From NCBI GenBank assembly GCA_050303615.1, contig JBNLCC010000077.1, forward strand, positions 1 to 64,000: 64,000 bases of DNA, written 5' to 3'. The stretch comes from CAZDXJ01 sp050303615. Its GTDB lineage: Bacteria; Pseudomonadota; Gammaproteobacteria; Methylococcales; Methylomonadaceae. This document shows positions 37,357 to 46,624 of this stretch, piece by piece. Position 1 is the first letter of the stretch. Each line of letters begins with the position of its first letter. Below the pieces are notes generated by a model. That model did no database searches and was not told where the DNA came from. It saw only the letters and a program-made list of their open reading frames with translations. The translations under genes and the position numbers were made by a program.

Positions 37357-37995
37357 ATGTCTTTAAAAAATATTTCCAACCAAGTCGTCGCTTTGGCCGG
37401 AATCGCCCAGGCGACTTATCTTGTCCAACAATTGGCGACCCGGGGCAACGCGGATCAACAGGCAATGTCAGCCAGCATCGGCAGCGTGCTCAAACTCGAT
37501 GCCGACAGTGTCGGGGATATTTATGGCGGCTTGGCCGGCGTAAAAATCGGACTGCAGCAACTGAACCAGCAGTTAGGCAACACTAAAATCCATAACCCGG
37601 AAAGTGCCCGTTATTCGGCGTCGGTGGTTTTCCTGGAAAAAAAACTCTCCGAAAATCCGGATATGCTTGAAAAAATCCACGTCGGTATAGAAACCGCCCA
37701 GGCGCAGGCGGAATATTTCGGTACACTGCACGAAAATGTATTGGCCAATCTGGGAGACCTCTACCACGGCACCATAAGCACCTTGCAGCCGCGTATTATG
37801 GTAAACGGCGAACCGGCCTACCTTTCCAATCCGGATACCGTCAACAAAATTCGCGCATTGTTGTTGGCCGGCATCCGCTCCGCGATGTTATGGCGACAAT
37901 GCGGCGGCACACGCTGGAAATTTCTGCTTTACCGCAGAAAGCTTTTCGAGGAATCGCAGCGCCTACTTGATTTGTTACAGAACGACGACATTTAA
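37357..37995 (+). CDS. hflD: HflD (DUF489), high-frequency lysogenization/membrane-associated protein
   Basis: The 212-aa protein aligns with E. coli HflD along its length: VALAGIAQATYLVQQLA, the YSASVVFLEKKLS segment, LQPRIMVNGEPAYLSNP and VNKIRALLLAGIRSAMLWRQCGG. In E. coli HflD affects lambda CII stability. Its normal cellular role is unclear. It usually lies between mnmA and purB, but here it has moved about 20 kb into an operon with a rhodanese and an ABC transporter. Confidence 0.92.
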   Translation: MSLKNISNQVVALAGIAQATYLVQQLATRGNADQQAMSASIGSVLKLDADSVGDIYGGLAGVKIGLQQLNQQLGNTKIHNPESARYSASVVFLEKKLSENPDMLEKIHVGIETAQAQAEYFGTLHENVLANLGDLYHGTISTLQPRIMVNGEPAYLSNPDTVNKIRALLLAGIRSAMLWRQCGGTRWKFLLYRRKLFEESQRLLDLLQNDDI

Positions 37996-37997
37996 AT

Positions 37998-38930
37998 GTG
38001 AGCGAATTAATCCGGGCTGAAAACCTCTACCGCTATTACGGCGAATATTGCGCTGTCGAAGGAATTGATCTTACGCTCAACAAAGGCGAGGTACTGGGTC
38101 TATTGGGACCGAACGGTGCCGGTAAAACCTCGACGTTGAAAATGCTTTGCGGCAATTTGTCGCCAAGCAGCGGCCAAATCCGCATCAGCGGCATCGATTT
38201 GCTGGACCGGCCGAAAGCGGCTAAGGTTTTTCTGGGTTATCTACCGGACGTTCCGCCGCTTTACCGGGAACTTACCGTGGAGGAATTTCTGAACTATTGC
38301 GCAGGCCTGCATCGTATGACGCGAACAGTTCGCAAACAAGCAATCGACAAGGTACTGGGCCGTTGCGACCTCGGTCCTGTCAGCAAGCGCCTGATCGGCA
38401 ATTTATCCAGAGGTTTTCAGCAACGAATCGGTATTGCCCAGGCCATATTGCACAATCCGGAAATTGTTATTCTCGATGAACCGACTACCGGCCTCGATCC
38501 GTTGCAGATTCGTGAAATTCGTGCACTGATTCGCGAACTGGGAAAAGATCACGGCATTATTTTATCCACCCATGCGCTCACCGAAGTTCAGGAAACCTGT
38601 ACCCATGTGCTGATTATCGATCAGGGCAGACTGGTCTTTGAGGAGACGATCGAAGGTTTGAAGCAACATATGAGTACCGCTACCCTTTACCTGGCGACGC
38701 GTAAAGCAGCGGATTTAGATCGGATAGGCCGGATACCCGGCGTGTTCGACGTCGAAAAATTGAGCGATACCTGCTTCAAAATCCATCATCGGCTGGATTC
38801 GGAACCTGCCGAACAGCTTGCAGAATTGGCCGTCTCGGCCGACTGGGGGCTGCTTGAGCTGACACCGGAACGTAAATCCATAGAAGATATTTTTGTCGAC
38901 CTGACCACTCACAAAGGAGAGCCGCAGTGA
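37998..38930 (+). CDS. ABC transporter ATPase, GldA-like
   Basis: This 310-aa ATPase has Walker A GPNGAGKTS, an LSRGFQQRIGIAQA signature in place of canonical LSGGQ, and Walker B IVILDEPTTGLDP. The family fits the GldA/ABC-2 exporter type. It starts with GTG two bases after the hflD stop. It overlaps the permease gene by 4 bp (GTGA), so the ATPase, permease and GldG-like genes make one transporter. Confidence 0.9.
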   Translation: MSELIRAENLYRYYGEYCAVEGIDLTLNKGEVLGLLGPNGAGKTSTLKMLCGNLSPSSGQIRISGIDLLDRPKAAKVFLGYLPDVPPLYRELTVEEFLNYCAGLHRMTRTVRKQAIDKVLGRCDLGPVSKRLIGNLSRGFQQRIGIAQAILHNPEIVILDEPTTGLDPLQIREIRALIRELGKDHGIILSTHALTEVQETCTHVLIIDQGRLVFEETIEGLKQHMSTATLYLATRKAADLDRIGRIPGVFDVEKLSDTCFKIHHRLDSEPAEQLAELAVSADWGLLELTPERKSIEDIFVDLTTHKGEPQ

Positions 38931-39679
38931 TCATTACCATCGCATCCCGCGAGTTGAAAACCCTGTTTTGTTCGCCCCTGGCATGGTCGATACTTGGCAT
39001 ATTGCAGGCGCTGTTGGCTTATATATTTTTAACCCAAGTCGATGCCTACCTGAGTTTACAATCCCGCCTGGTAAATATCGACGAAGCCCCCGGCCTGACG
39101 GATTTAATCGTTGTCCCTTTATATACCAGTTCCGGAATGGTGCTGTTGATAATTACCCCTCTGCTGACGATGCGTTTGATTGCCGAGGAACGGCGTAATA
39201 AAACACTGAGTCTGCTGCTTTCCGCTCCAATTTCCAACACCGAGATTATTTTGGGTAAATTTCTGGGTATCTACGTTTTTCTGCTGATTATCGTCGGCTT
39301 AATCAGCATAATGCCCGTTTCGCTATTATCGGGAAGCTATCTTGACATCGGCAAACTATCGGCAAACATCCTTGGATTATCGCTGCTTACCGGCAGTTTT
39401 GCCGCGATCGGCCTTTACATGTCCTGCATTGCCGGTCATCCGGCGGTTGCCGCGGCAAGTACGTTTGGCAGCCTGCTGCTGTTATGGATCCTGGACTGGA
39501 CTGCCGGATTAAACCACCAAAGCGACCGGCTGCTGGAATATTTCTCATTGCTTAGCCATTTTCAAAACCTGCAAACAGGACTGGTCGATTCAAGAGATAT
39601 TTGTTATTTTTTATTATTCTGTACAACATTTTTAATGCTCAGCGTCCTTCGTCTGGAAAACGACCGCCTTCAAAAATGA
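38927..39679 (+). CDS. ABC-2 type permease, GldF-like
   Basis: This 250-aa protein has six hydrophobic segments and the ABC-2 permease pattern (an N-terminal ELKTLFCSPLAW and the MRLIAEERRNKTLSLLLSAP block). It overlaps the ATPase gene upstream and the GldG-like gene downstream by 4 bp each (GTGA and ATGA). The cargo is unknown. In non-gliding bacteria these systems have no established role. Confidence 0.88.
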   Translation: MIITIASRELKTLFCSPLAWSILGILQALLAYIFLTQVDAYLSLQSRLVNIDEAPGLTDLIVVPLYTSSGMVLLIITPLLTMRLIAEERRNKTLSLLLSAPISNTEIILGKFLGIYVFLLIIVGLISIMPVSLLSGSYLDIGKLSANILGLSLLTGSFAAIGLYMSCIAGHPAVAAASTFGSLLLLWILDWTAGLNHQSDRLLEYFSLLSHFQNLQTGLVDSRDICYFLLFCTTFLMLSVLRLENDRLQK

Positions 39680-41022
39680 AAATTTCCCGGCGAATTCATC
39701 AGCGACTCCGTTTACAAAGCCTACTGGCTACTGTCGCCCTGTTGGCCTTGTTGTGTGCCATTGCTTGGTTGACTTCGCGCTACACCGCGCAGACGGACTG
39801 GACAATCAACTCGCGTAATTCATTAACCGAGCAATCCAAAAAACTGCTGGATAAATTGCCCGGAAGCATTGAAATCACCGCTTACATCGAGGAAAACAAA
39901 GCGCTCAGGAATAAAATCAAGCAATTGCTCCAACGCTATGTCCGTTACAAACCCGAGATTCAGGTAACGTTTATCGATCCCGCCTCAAATCCGGAAAAAA
40001 TGCGTGAACTGGGCATCGGCAAGGAAGGCACGGTTACTGTCGAATACCGGGGTCGGACTGAAAACTTAAACGTCATAAATGAATCCGCCCTGACTAATGC
40101 GCTGTTAAGATCGGCCAATGCAAGCAACCGCTGGGTTACGTTTCTAACCGGGCATGGCGAACGTTCCCCTAACGGTAAAGCCAACCATGATTTGTCATTG
40201 TTCGGCAAAGACTTGGAATTACGCAACATCAAAGTGGTAACCCTTAATCTAAGTAAAATTCCGGCAATACCCGAAAATTCATCGGTTTTGATTTTAGCCG
40301 GCCCTCGCGTTCCTATGTTGGACGGGGAACTGGAAATCATTCTCGATTATATTGAAAAAGGCGGTAATTTATTGTGGCTCATCGATCCGGACTATCCGGG
40401 ACCGCAAGTATTGACCGATCAACTCGGCATCGAAATATTACCGGGCACCATCATCGACACTAACTCCCAGCTTTACGGGGTTGACGATCCCAGCTTCGTC
40501 ATAGTCAGCGAATATAACCCTCATGACCTGACCAAAAACCTGACAGCGATGACTGTTTACCCCATCGCATCCGCATTGGAAATGAACAAAAATTCCGATT
40601 TCCAGGCAACACCGATACTTACCAGCGTGCCACGATCGTGGACGGAAACCGGTCCGATAAGCGGAACAATCCGGTTCGACGCCGGTTCCAACGAACGCTA
40701 TGGCCCGTTGAGCTTGGGTTTTGCCTTGACCCGGGAAACCGCCGACGGCAAGCAGCAACGGATAATTGTCATCGGCGACGGGGACTTCTTATCCAACACC
40801 TATATCGGCAATGTCGGCAATCGGGATATGGGTCTCAGAATAGTGAACTGGCTGACGCACGATGACCGCTTTATCGATATTCCCCCCAAATCAACCATCG
40901 ACCGGCAATTGCAATTAAGCCGGCCGACCATTGCCGTTATGGCATTCGGTTTTTTAATCATTCTGCCCGTTTTACTGATCGGTGGCGGCTTGCTTATCTG
41001 GCGCAAACGCAAACGCAGCTGA
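39676..41022 (+). CDS. GldG-like ABC transporter auxiliary component
   Basis: This protein of about 448 residues has an N-terminal membrane segment, a large periplasmic region and a C-terminal membrane segment followed by a KRKR tail. It matches the GldG/auxiliary ABC family: SLTEQSKKLLDKLPGSIEITAYI, VTFLTGHGERSP, GGNLLWLIDPDYPGP. The ATG at 39676 overlaps the permease stop. An in-frame start at 39601 would give a hydrophobic extension but conflicts with the operon overlap. Associated with the upstream ATPase and permease. Confidence 0.88.
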   Translation: MKISRRIHQRLRLQSLLATVALLALLCAIAWLTSRYTAQTDWTINSRNSLTEQSKKLLDKLPGSIEITAYIEENKALRNKIKQLLQRYVRYKPEIQVTFIDPASNPEKMRELGIGKEGTVTVEYRGRTENLNVINESALTNALLRSANASNRWVTFLTGHGERSPNGKANHDLSLFGKDLELRNIKVVTLNLSKIPAIPENSSVLILAGPRVPMLDGELEIILDYIEKGGNLLWLIDPDYPGPQVLTDQLGIEILPGTIIDTNSQLYGVDDPSFVIVSEYNPHDLTKNLTAMTVYPIASALEMNKNSDFQATPILTSVPRSWTETGPISGTIRFDAGSNERYGPLSLGFALTRETADGKQQRIIVIGDGDFLSNTYIGNVGNRDMGLRIVNWLTHDDRFIDIPPKSTIDRQLQLSRPTIAVMAFGFLIILPVLLIGGGLLIWRKRKRS

Positions 41023-41840
41023 TGCCCGAATTACCCGAAGTGGAAACCACCCGCCGGGGTATCGCTCCTTTATTGGAAGGGCAACGATTAAACCGGATTA
41101 TCGTCCGCCAACAACAACTACGATGGCCCGTGCCGACTGACCTTGCCGATCACTTGGTTCAAAACCGGCTAATCGAAATTACCCGCCGGGCAAAATACTT
41201 GTTATTCCGCTTCGAAGCGGGTGTTCTGCTCATTCATTTAGGCATGTCGGGCAGTTTACGCATCGTATCCGAGGATAACAACGCCGGCAAACACGATCAC
41301 GTTGATTTTGTTTTCAGAAACGGAAGAACACTCAGGCTTACCGATCCGCGCCGTTTCGGCGCGGTATTGTGGCTGGGCAGGGAACCGGACACCCATCCCC
41401 TATTAAATAAACTGGGTCCGGAGCCGCTCAGCGAACAATTTACCAGTGATTGGTTGTACAACCGCTCCCGGAACAGAACTATCGCTGTCAAGCAATTCAT
41501 TATGGACCAACGGACCGTTACCGGTGTCGGCAATATCTATGCCAACGAAGCACTGTTCACAGCGGCCATCCGTCCCTCAACGGCAGCGGGGAAGCTATCA
41601 CGGCGGCGTTATCAACACTTGGCGCAGGCAATAAAAACGACGTTGCATGCCGCAATCAAACAGGGCGGCACCACATTACGCGATTTTGTCGGCGGTGACG
41701 GCAAACCGGGGTATTTTCAACAACAACTCAACGTTTACGGCCGTGCCGGGCTGCCCTGTCCTAACTGCCGAACACCGTTAAAGGAAATCAAGCAATCGGG
41801 CCGTTCCACCGTTTTTTGTACGCATTGCCAGCGGCGCTGA
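41022..41840 (+). CDS. mutM: Formamidopyrimidine-DNA glycosylase
   Basis: MutM removes 8-oxoguanine and formamidopyrimidines and cuts the strand by beta,delta-elimination. The 272-aa protein starts MPELPEVETTRRG with the catalytic Pro and Glu, has HLGMSGS, DPRRFG and VGNIYANE, and ends in an intact zinc finger (CPNC ... CTHC). Its ATG overlaps the previous stop (TGATG), so it is the last gene of the rhodanese-hflD-ABC operon. Confidence 0.97.
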   Translation: MPELPEVETTRRGIAPLLEGQRLNRIIVRQQQLRWPVPTDLADHLVQNRLIEITRRAKYLLFRFEAGVLLIHLGMSGSLRIVSEDNNAGKHDHVDFVFRNGRTLRLTDPRRFGAVLWLGREPDTHPLLNKLGPEPLSEQFTSDWLYNRSRNRTIAVKQFIMDQRTVTGVGNIYANEALFTAAIRPSTAAGKLSRRRYQHLAQAIKTTLHAAIKQGGTTLRDFVGGDGKPGYFQQQLNVYGRAGLPCPNCRTPLKEIKQSGRSTVFCTHCQRR

Positions 41841-41930
41841 TACATCCTATTCTGCCGCGCAACATCAGTTATCGTCCTACACCCGCCGTTCGCTGTCCGA
41901 AAACCGGCAGCCGTAGCCGGACAAGATCTA

Positions 41931-42410
41931 TTACAAACCGGCCAGCCACAATTTCAAGCGCAAACCGGTTCCACTGGCGTAGCCGACGGAAGTGAATTTG
42001 ACTCGCCCTTGTTTATCCAGGATAAAAAAAGTCGGAACCCCCTTAATGCCGAAACGGGAACCGATACTGCCATCCTCATCGGCTATCGTTTGCCAAGCCA
42101 AGCCCTGTTGCTGTTGATGTGCCAGGATTTCTTCGCCATCGCCGGAGCGGACCGCGACGGTCACCCCCGGATATTCGTTTAATATCTGCGTCACCGTGTC
42201 CTGCATCGAACGGCAAATGCCGCACCAGTCCGCCCAAAAATAAATCACCGCCGGTCCGGCCGCGATTTGCCCGGCGATCGGTTCGCCTTGTATCGTATCG
42301 GCAGGCAGCATGGGCGGAGTCCCGGTTACGAGCCCGCTGTTCATAAAAAACTGCCCGTAAACAATCACGATGATCACTGCCAGGTAAAACAGCGCTTTTT
42401 TGATCGGCAT
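41931..42410 (-). CDS. Membrane-anchored thioredoxin-like protein (TlpA/ScsD type)
   Basis: This 159-aa protein has an N-terminal membrane anchor (about 5-22), a thioredoxin fold with the active site WCGIC in FWADWCGICRSMQD, and the cis-proline GVPTFFI. It is likely a periplasmic disulfide reductant or isomerase. It starts 4 bp downstream of the YgjP-like gene on the same strand. Confidence 0.88.
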   Translation of the reverse strand: MPIKKALFYLAVIIVIVYGQFFMNSGLVTGTPPMLPADTIQGEPIAGQIAAGPAVIYFWADWCGICRSMQDTVTQILNEYPGVTVAVRSGDGEEILAHQQQQGLAWQTIADEDGSIGSRFGIKGVPTFFILDKQGRVKFTSVGYASGTGLRLKLWLAGL

Positions 42411-42414
42411 GGAA

Positions 42415-43131
42415 TTACAAACCCAACATTAAACCCGTTCCATTATAGTTCAACCAGGCTCGTTGCCGCCGGTAATCGGGTAAATGCTCGGCAACCAACC
42501 GCCAAAAATCCGCCGAATGATTTCTATGGCGGATATGACATATTTCATGTACAACCACATATTCGAATACCGCTCTCGGAGCCAGCATCAATACCCAGTT
42601 TAAATTGATATCATTATGGATACCGCAACTTCCCCAGCGGCTTTTCTGGGTTTTTATTCGGATAGAACGGGGCTGTAGGCGGTGCAGCGTTGCATGTTCA
42701 TATACCATTTGCTCTGCTTCCGTTTGAGCACGCTGCTTCATCCATTTAATCAAAGCGGCCCTGATCGCTGCATGGTGATCATCATCTGCCGTGGTCGGAA
42801 CAAAGGCGGTAAATTCGTCGCTAAAATCTATTTTTACCCTTTTCAAGCCATGCGTCCGCACGGTCAACCGGTGTTTACCGCCCTGAAAAGGTATTTCCAC
42901 GCCGTCACTATAGCGGGCCGGGGGGGCAAGCCCCTCGGCAACCTGCACGCGCCGTTCCAATTTATTTTGGGTTTGGGCAATCCAACTGCGTTTATCATAA
43001 ACAAACTGGCGAATCACGCTGTCCGCCATGCGCAATGGCGCCACCACTTCGATTTTGGTTGGCGAAACCACGATGCGGGCATACTTGGCGCGATGACTGC
43101 GGCGAACCTGAAATGAAAATGGAAGCTGCAA
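42415..43131 (-). CDS. YgjP-like (DUF45/M48-type) zinc metallopeptidase
   Basis: The 238-aa protein has the zinc-binding HEICH (in VVHEICHIRHRNHSADFW) and the preceding SRWGSCG motif of the YgjP/WLM-like family, plus the terminal W/P-rich YRRQRAWLN. Members are putative SprT-like metal-dependent hydrolases of unknown substrate. It leads a two-gene unit with the thioredoxin-like gene. Confidence 0.88.
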   Translation of the reverse strand: MQLPFSFQVRRSHRAKYARIVVSPTKIEVVAPLRMADSVIRQFVYDKRSWIAQTQNKLERRVQVAEGLAPPARYSDGVEIPFQGGKHRLTVRTHGLKRVKIDFSDEFTAFVPTTADDDHHAAIRAALIKWMKQRAQTEAEQMVYEHATLHRLQPRSIRIKTQKSRWGSCGIHNDINLNWVLMLAPRAVFEYVVVHEICHIRHRNHSADFWRLVAEHLPDYRRQRAWLNYNGTGLMLGL

Positions 43132-43255
43132 ATCTATTACCTTTCAAATTCTATCATTGAAAAACCTTACCGCCGCAATTCAAACAACAGCCATCGTATA
43201 CGAAAACTCTAATAAATTCGGTAAACAATTGACCTGGCCGATATCCCCGGTTATT

Positions 43256-43978
43256 TCACTTAGCTGAAATCGAGGGACAAACAATCGGTACCGGGTTACA
43301 CAATTCGATGGTTTCCGGCGTTACTTTAGCAAAATAGGCATAAACTTCAACACCGACGTCAATTGCAGTTCGCAATGTTTCACCGTAAACTTTGTCGACA
43401 TCATCGGCCGGCTGCATCGTTTCCGCGTCCGCTCGCATGATGCAAAACACCAATGCCGCCCGGTGCCCCTGCCGAACCATCGCTATCAACTCCCGCAAAT
43501 GTTTGCTGCCGCGGCTTGTCACCGCATCGGGAAAATAGGCGGTAACCGATTCAACCCAGGTCACATTTTTCACTTCGACATAACAGTATTGCTGTCCGTC
43601 ATTATGCAGCAACAGGTCGATGCGACTGTTTTCCTCCCCGTATCGAACCTCTTCCGCTATATGCCGATAACCCTGCAATTCGGCAACGACTCCCCGGTCA
43701 ATGCCCTCCTTGACCACTTTATTGGTCAAACCGGTATTAATCCCGACCAGGACACCGTCCGCCGTTTCAGTCAGCTCCCATGTATAAGCATGTTTGCGTT
43801 TCCGGTTTCGGCTTTCACTCAACCAAACCCTACTGCCCGGTTCGGAACAGCTTTTCATGGAGCCGGTATTGGGTGAATAGGCAGTCAAGACCGAACCGTC
43901 GGGCATCTCGACATCCGCCAGAAACCGCTTGTAACGTCTGATTAATTTGCCTTGCCGCAGCTTATCGTTGAATTGCAT
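43256..43978 (-). CDS. sfsA: SfsA family protein (putative DNA/RNA nuclease)
   Basis: The 240-aa protein matches SfsA: an N-terminal OB-like region (LIRRYKRFLADVEMPDG, PNTGSM), then YVEVKNVTW and FPDAVTSRGSKHLREL, the nuclease-like motif with catalytic Asp/Glu/Lys. E. coli SfsA was linked to maltose metabolism as a 'sugar fermentation stimulation' protein, and the fold suggests a nuclease. It lies 10 bp after the haemoglobin gene on the same strand. Confidence 0.94.
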   Translation of the reverse strand: MQFNDKLRQGKLIRRYKRFLADVEMPDGSVLTAYSPNTGSMKSCSEPGSRVWLSESRNRKRKHAYTWELTETADGVLVGINTGLTNKVVKEGIDRGVVAELQGYRHIAEEVRYGEENSRIDLLLHNDGQQYCYVEVKNVTWVESVTAYFPDAVTSRGSKHLRELIAMVRQGHRAALVFCIMRADAETMQPADDVDKVYGETLRTAIDVGVEVYAYFAKVTPETIELCNPVPIVCPSISAK

Positions 43979-43988
43979 GATATGGCTG

Positions 43989-44381
43989 CTATTGGCGATT
44001 TATCATATGCGTTGCCAACTGATAAAAGGCCTCGGACAATAGTTTTTTGAGTTCGGCATCAACCGGCATTTCCGCCAAGGCTTTATCCATGCACAACATC
44101 CATTGATCCCGTTCGTCGGCGCCGATAGCAAACGGAAAATGCCGCATTCTCAACCGCGGATGACCGTACTCGCGCATATATAAATCCGGCCCGCCCAACC
44201 AGCCGGATAGAAATTTGAATAATTTTTGTTTGGCACTGCTCAGGTTGCGGGCATGCATTTGCCTTATCGCAGCGGTTTCCGGCAAGGTATCCATACAAAA
44301 ATAAAACCGGTCCACCAGGCTTTTAATTGCATTTTCGCCGCCTAAAAGCTGGTAAGGTGTTGTCTGGTTTGTTTCTGTCAT
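43989..44381 (-). CDS. Group II truncated haemoglobin
   Basis: The 130-aa globin has the short 2-over-2 pattern with the proximal His in RLRMRHFPFAIG and the G8 Trp in RDQWM that marks group II (TrHbO). It may bind O2 or NO. The frame is open to 44516, but the ATG at 44381 (MTETNQTTPYQLLGG) begins just before the family start. sfsA follows 10 bp downstream. NO or O2 handling would fit the P460 and hemerythrin genes in the window. Confidence 0.9.
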   Translation of the reverse strand: MTETNQTTPYQLLGGENAIKSLVDRFYFCMDTLPETAAIRQMHARNLSSAKQKLFKFLSGWLGGPDLYMREYGHPRLRMRHFPFAIGADERDQWMLCMDKALAEMPVDAELKKLLSEAFYQLATHMINRQ

Positions 44382-44622
44382 TGTTAAATTATACCTATTA
44401 CCAACGGATTTATCCGCTGCCGGTATTTTTAGCGAATTAGCTCCGCTTGCATGGCTCCGCCATTTACATATCGGCAGAAATAAAACATCCAACGCATTTT
44501 GATCTAATCCCGCCAACTAAACAACAGCAGTGCAAATTTGCTGACAAACACTATGAAACTCTTGTAAGATTACGGTGTCTGACCGTTACAATTCATAACT
44601 TTAATTGAGAGGAAATCGAACA

Positions 44623-45291
44623 ATGAGACTCAATACCGCTGTAACTCGCTCGGAAGCGAGTATTTTAGCAACCAACAAAATGTTGAGAAACACCTATATG
44701 CTGTTATCAATGACACTGTTGTTCAGTGCCGCAACAGCAGGTGCCGCGATGTTTTTAAATCTGCCGCATCCCGGACTGATCATTACCATGGTCGGCTATT
44801 TCGGCTTGCTGTTCCTGACCACTAAATTCAGCAACAGCGGCTGGGGCTTGGTGTTTGTTTTCGCGTTGACCGGTTTTATGGGGCTGACTCTGGGGCCGAT
44901 CCTGAATATGTATCTTGCCGCTTTCAGCAATGGACATGAATTAATCATGACCGCATTGGGCGGTACCGGCGTAATTTTTCTCGGCCTTTCAGGCTATGCA
45001 CTGACCACTCGCAAAGACTTCAGCTTCATCGGCGGTTTTTTGATGGTCGGCATACTGGTGGCTTTTTTAGCCGGAATCGGCGCAGCCGTGTTTTCTATCC
45101 CGGCGTTATCACTGGCCGTCTCCGCCATGTTCATTCTGCTGATGTCGGCGATGATCCTGTACCAGACCAGCGCGATTATTCACGGCGGCGAAACCAATTA
45201 TATCTTAGCGACAATCTCCCTGTACGTATCTATTTATAATCTGTTCCTGAGTCTGCTGCAAATCCTTGCGGCATTCAATGGTGATGATTAA
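44623..45291 (+). CDS. Bax inhibitor-1 family membrane protein
   Basis: This 222-aa inner-membrane protein has seven hydrophobic segments and the BI-1/YccA pattern (NTYMLLSMTLLFSA, GLTLGPI, the SAMILYQTSAIIHGGE region). Members act in calcium leak and stress tolerance or with FtsH (YccA). The ATG at 44623 is preceded by GAGAGGAAA at 6-8 bp. A short lipoprotein gene overlaps its end. Confidence 0.93.
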   Translation: MRLNTAVTRSEASILATNKMLRNTYMLLSMTLLFSAATAGAAMFLNLPHPGLIITMVGYFGLLFLTTKFSNSGWGLVFVFALTGFMGLTLGPILNMYLAAFSNGHELIMTALGGTGVIFLGLSGYALTTRKDFSFIGGFLMVGILVAFLAGIGAAVFSIPALSLAVSAMFILLMSAMILYQTSAIIHGGETNYILATISLYVSIYNLFLSLLQILAAFNGDD

Positions 45292-45880
45292 AATCAAAAA
45301 CTTACAGCAATTCAAGAGTCCGGTGCTTGCCGGGCTTTTTTGTTTGTTTTCTGTTGCCGGTTGCCAGGCAACACGGCCGCCGGACGAAGTCAGCAAAATT
45401 TTCTGGCAGGCAATGACGGATAAAGACCTGGCAACCGCCCGCCAACATGCCACTGTCGACTCTCGGGAGATGATCGGCGAAGACAGTGGCCTGCCGCTGC
45501 AACAAATTTCCCTGCAAATGGGCGAAACGACCATCACCGGCGATTCCGCATCGGTTGCAACGCGCGTTACTTCTCAAACCTTACCGCAATACCGGGAATT
45601 CAGTTTCGACACCCTGCTGTTAAAACAGGAAGGCCGGTGGAAAGTCGATTATCGGCGAACGCTGCAAATGATGCCGAAAATGCCGCTGCAAAATCTGATC
45701 GATAATCTGAGAATATTCAGCGAACAACTCGGTCGTCAATTTGAACAACAATTGCCCCTGATTGAACAATTCATGCAGCAATTCACCGAGGAATTAAACC
45801 GGCAAATCGAAGAATTCAACCGCCGTTTCGACAGACCAAGACCGGATAAAAAACACGACCCTTATCGGAATTCAATTTAA
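45278..45880 (+). CDS. Hypothetical lipoprotein
   Basis: The protein of about 200 residues has a signal sequence ending in the lipobox FSVAGC, a DUF4878-like N-terminal region (DEVSKIFWQAMTDKDLATARQHA ... RWKVDY) and a C-terminal Gln-rich coiled helix. The start could be ATG at 45278 or 45284, both overlapping the BI-1 stop, so translational coupling is likely. Function unknown. Its end overlaps the convergent MEKHLA gene. Confidence 0.75.
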   Translation: MVMIKIKNLQQFKSPVLAGLFCLFSVAGCQATRPPDEVSKIFWQAMTDKDLATARQHATVDSREMIGEDSGLPLQQISLQMGETTITGDSASVATRVTSQTLPQYREFSFDTLLLKQEGRWKVDYRRTLQMMPKMPLQNLIDNLRIFSEQLGRQFEQQLPLIEQFMQQFTEELNRQIEEFNRRFDRPRPDKKHDPYRNSI

Positions 45881-46354
45881 AAACTCCCATTCGCTGAAAC
45901 AGGCCGCTTGGCCTTGATAATTGTCTTGCCGGTCCATAACGTTCCAGACCACGGCATTGCTGATCCGGAATCTTTTTCCTGTCCGGGAAATACGTACCCC
46001 GCAATAATCATTAATAAAGCCATGTTCGGTAACCCGGGCAAGCAATTGCCCGCGTTCTAACCGATTCACCGGTTCGGCGGATAAGCGCGAAGGTAACGCA
46101 GTAAATTCCCGCCAACTAAATTCGAACAGCGATAACGCCGTTAAATTGGCGTAATTGAAAACCGGATCCGGAGCAGTGTTATGCGACACTAAAGCGAATG
46201 GCGCATTGAACAGCTGTTCAGCCAAGTTCTCCCCTGCCGAACAACAATCGCCAAGCAGCGGCACACCTAATAATTGCCGGTAGCTATATGCCAGTAGTTC
46301 AATATGTTCGATAAGAAACCGGTTTTCCGGACAGGGATAAGGTATCTGTTTCAT
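45872..46354 (-). CDS. MEKHLA-domain protein
   Basis: This 160-aa protein is a standalone MEKHLA domain, a PAS-like fold known from plant HD-ZIP III factors and found alone in bacteria. Seen motifs: AEQLFNAPFALVSHNTAPDPVFNYAN, SLFEFSWREFTALPSRLSAEP and RISRTGKRFRI. The ligand is unknown. Its 3' end overlaps the lipoprotein gene by 9 bp. Confidence 0.85.
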   Translation of the reverse strand: MKQIPYPCPENRFLIEHIELLAYSYRQLLGVPLLGDCCSAGENLAEQLFNAPFALVSHNTAPDPVFNYANLTALSLFEFSWREFTALPSRLSAEPVNRLERGQLLARVTEHGFINDYCGVRISRTGKRFRISNAVVWNVMDRQDNYQGQAACFSEWEFLN

Positions 46355-46488
46355 GTTAGTCGGATAGTTGCCATTGACCTAAAACAGATAATTATAAGCA
46401 AGCGGGCGGTTTGGTAAAAGCCTGATTAAGCTACGTTACCATTCAGAACATCCAGGCATTACGCCAACCGATACTCTGCACACCGGCT

Positions 46489-46517
46489 TTGACATTATCA
46501 ATTCGCTTAATTTTATT
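46489..46517 (+). promoter_or_regulatory. Putative sigma-70 promoter for cytochrome P460
   Basis: TTGACA at 46489-46494 is followed after 17 bp by TTTATT (46512-46517). A second TTGACA lies about 48 bp further on, within an inverted repeat GACAA/TTGTC (about 46540-46557). The spacing is ideal for the first pair. The start codon is 108 bp downstream. Confidence 0.4.
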
Positions 46518-46624
46518 AGTTTCGATTCGATATATATTGACAAAAACAAAGTTGTCCTCCAAAATCGCTTTATATATCGATTCGATACTTATTTTTCCTA
46601 TAACAACCAACGGGAGATATAAAT

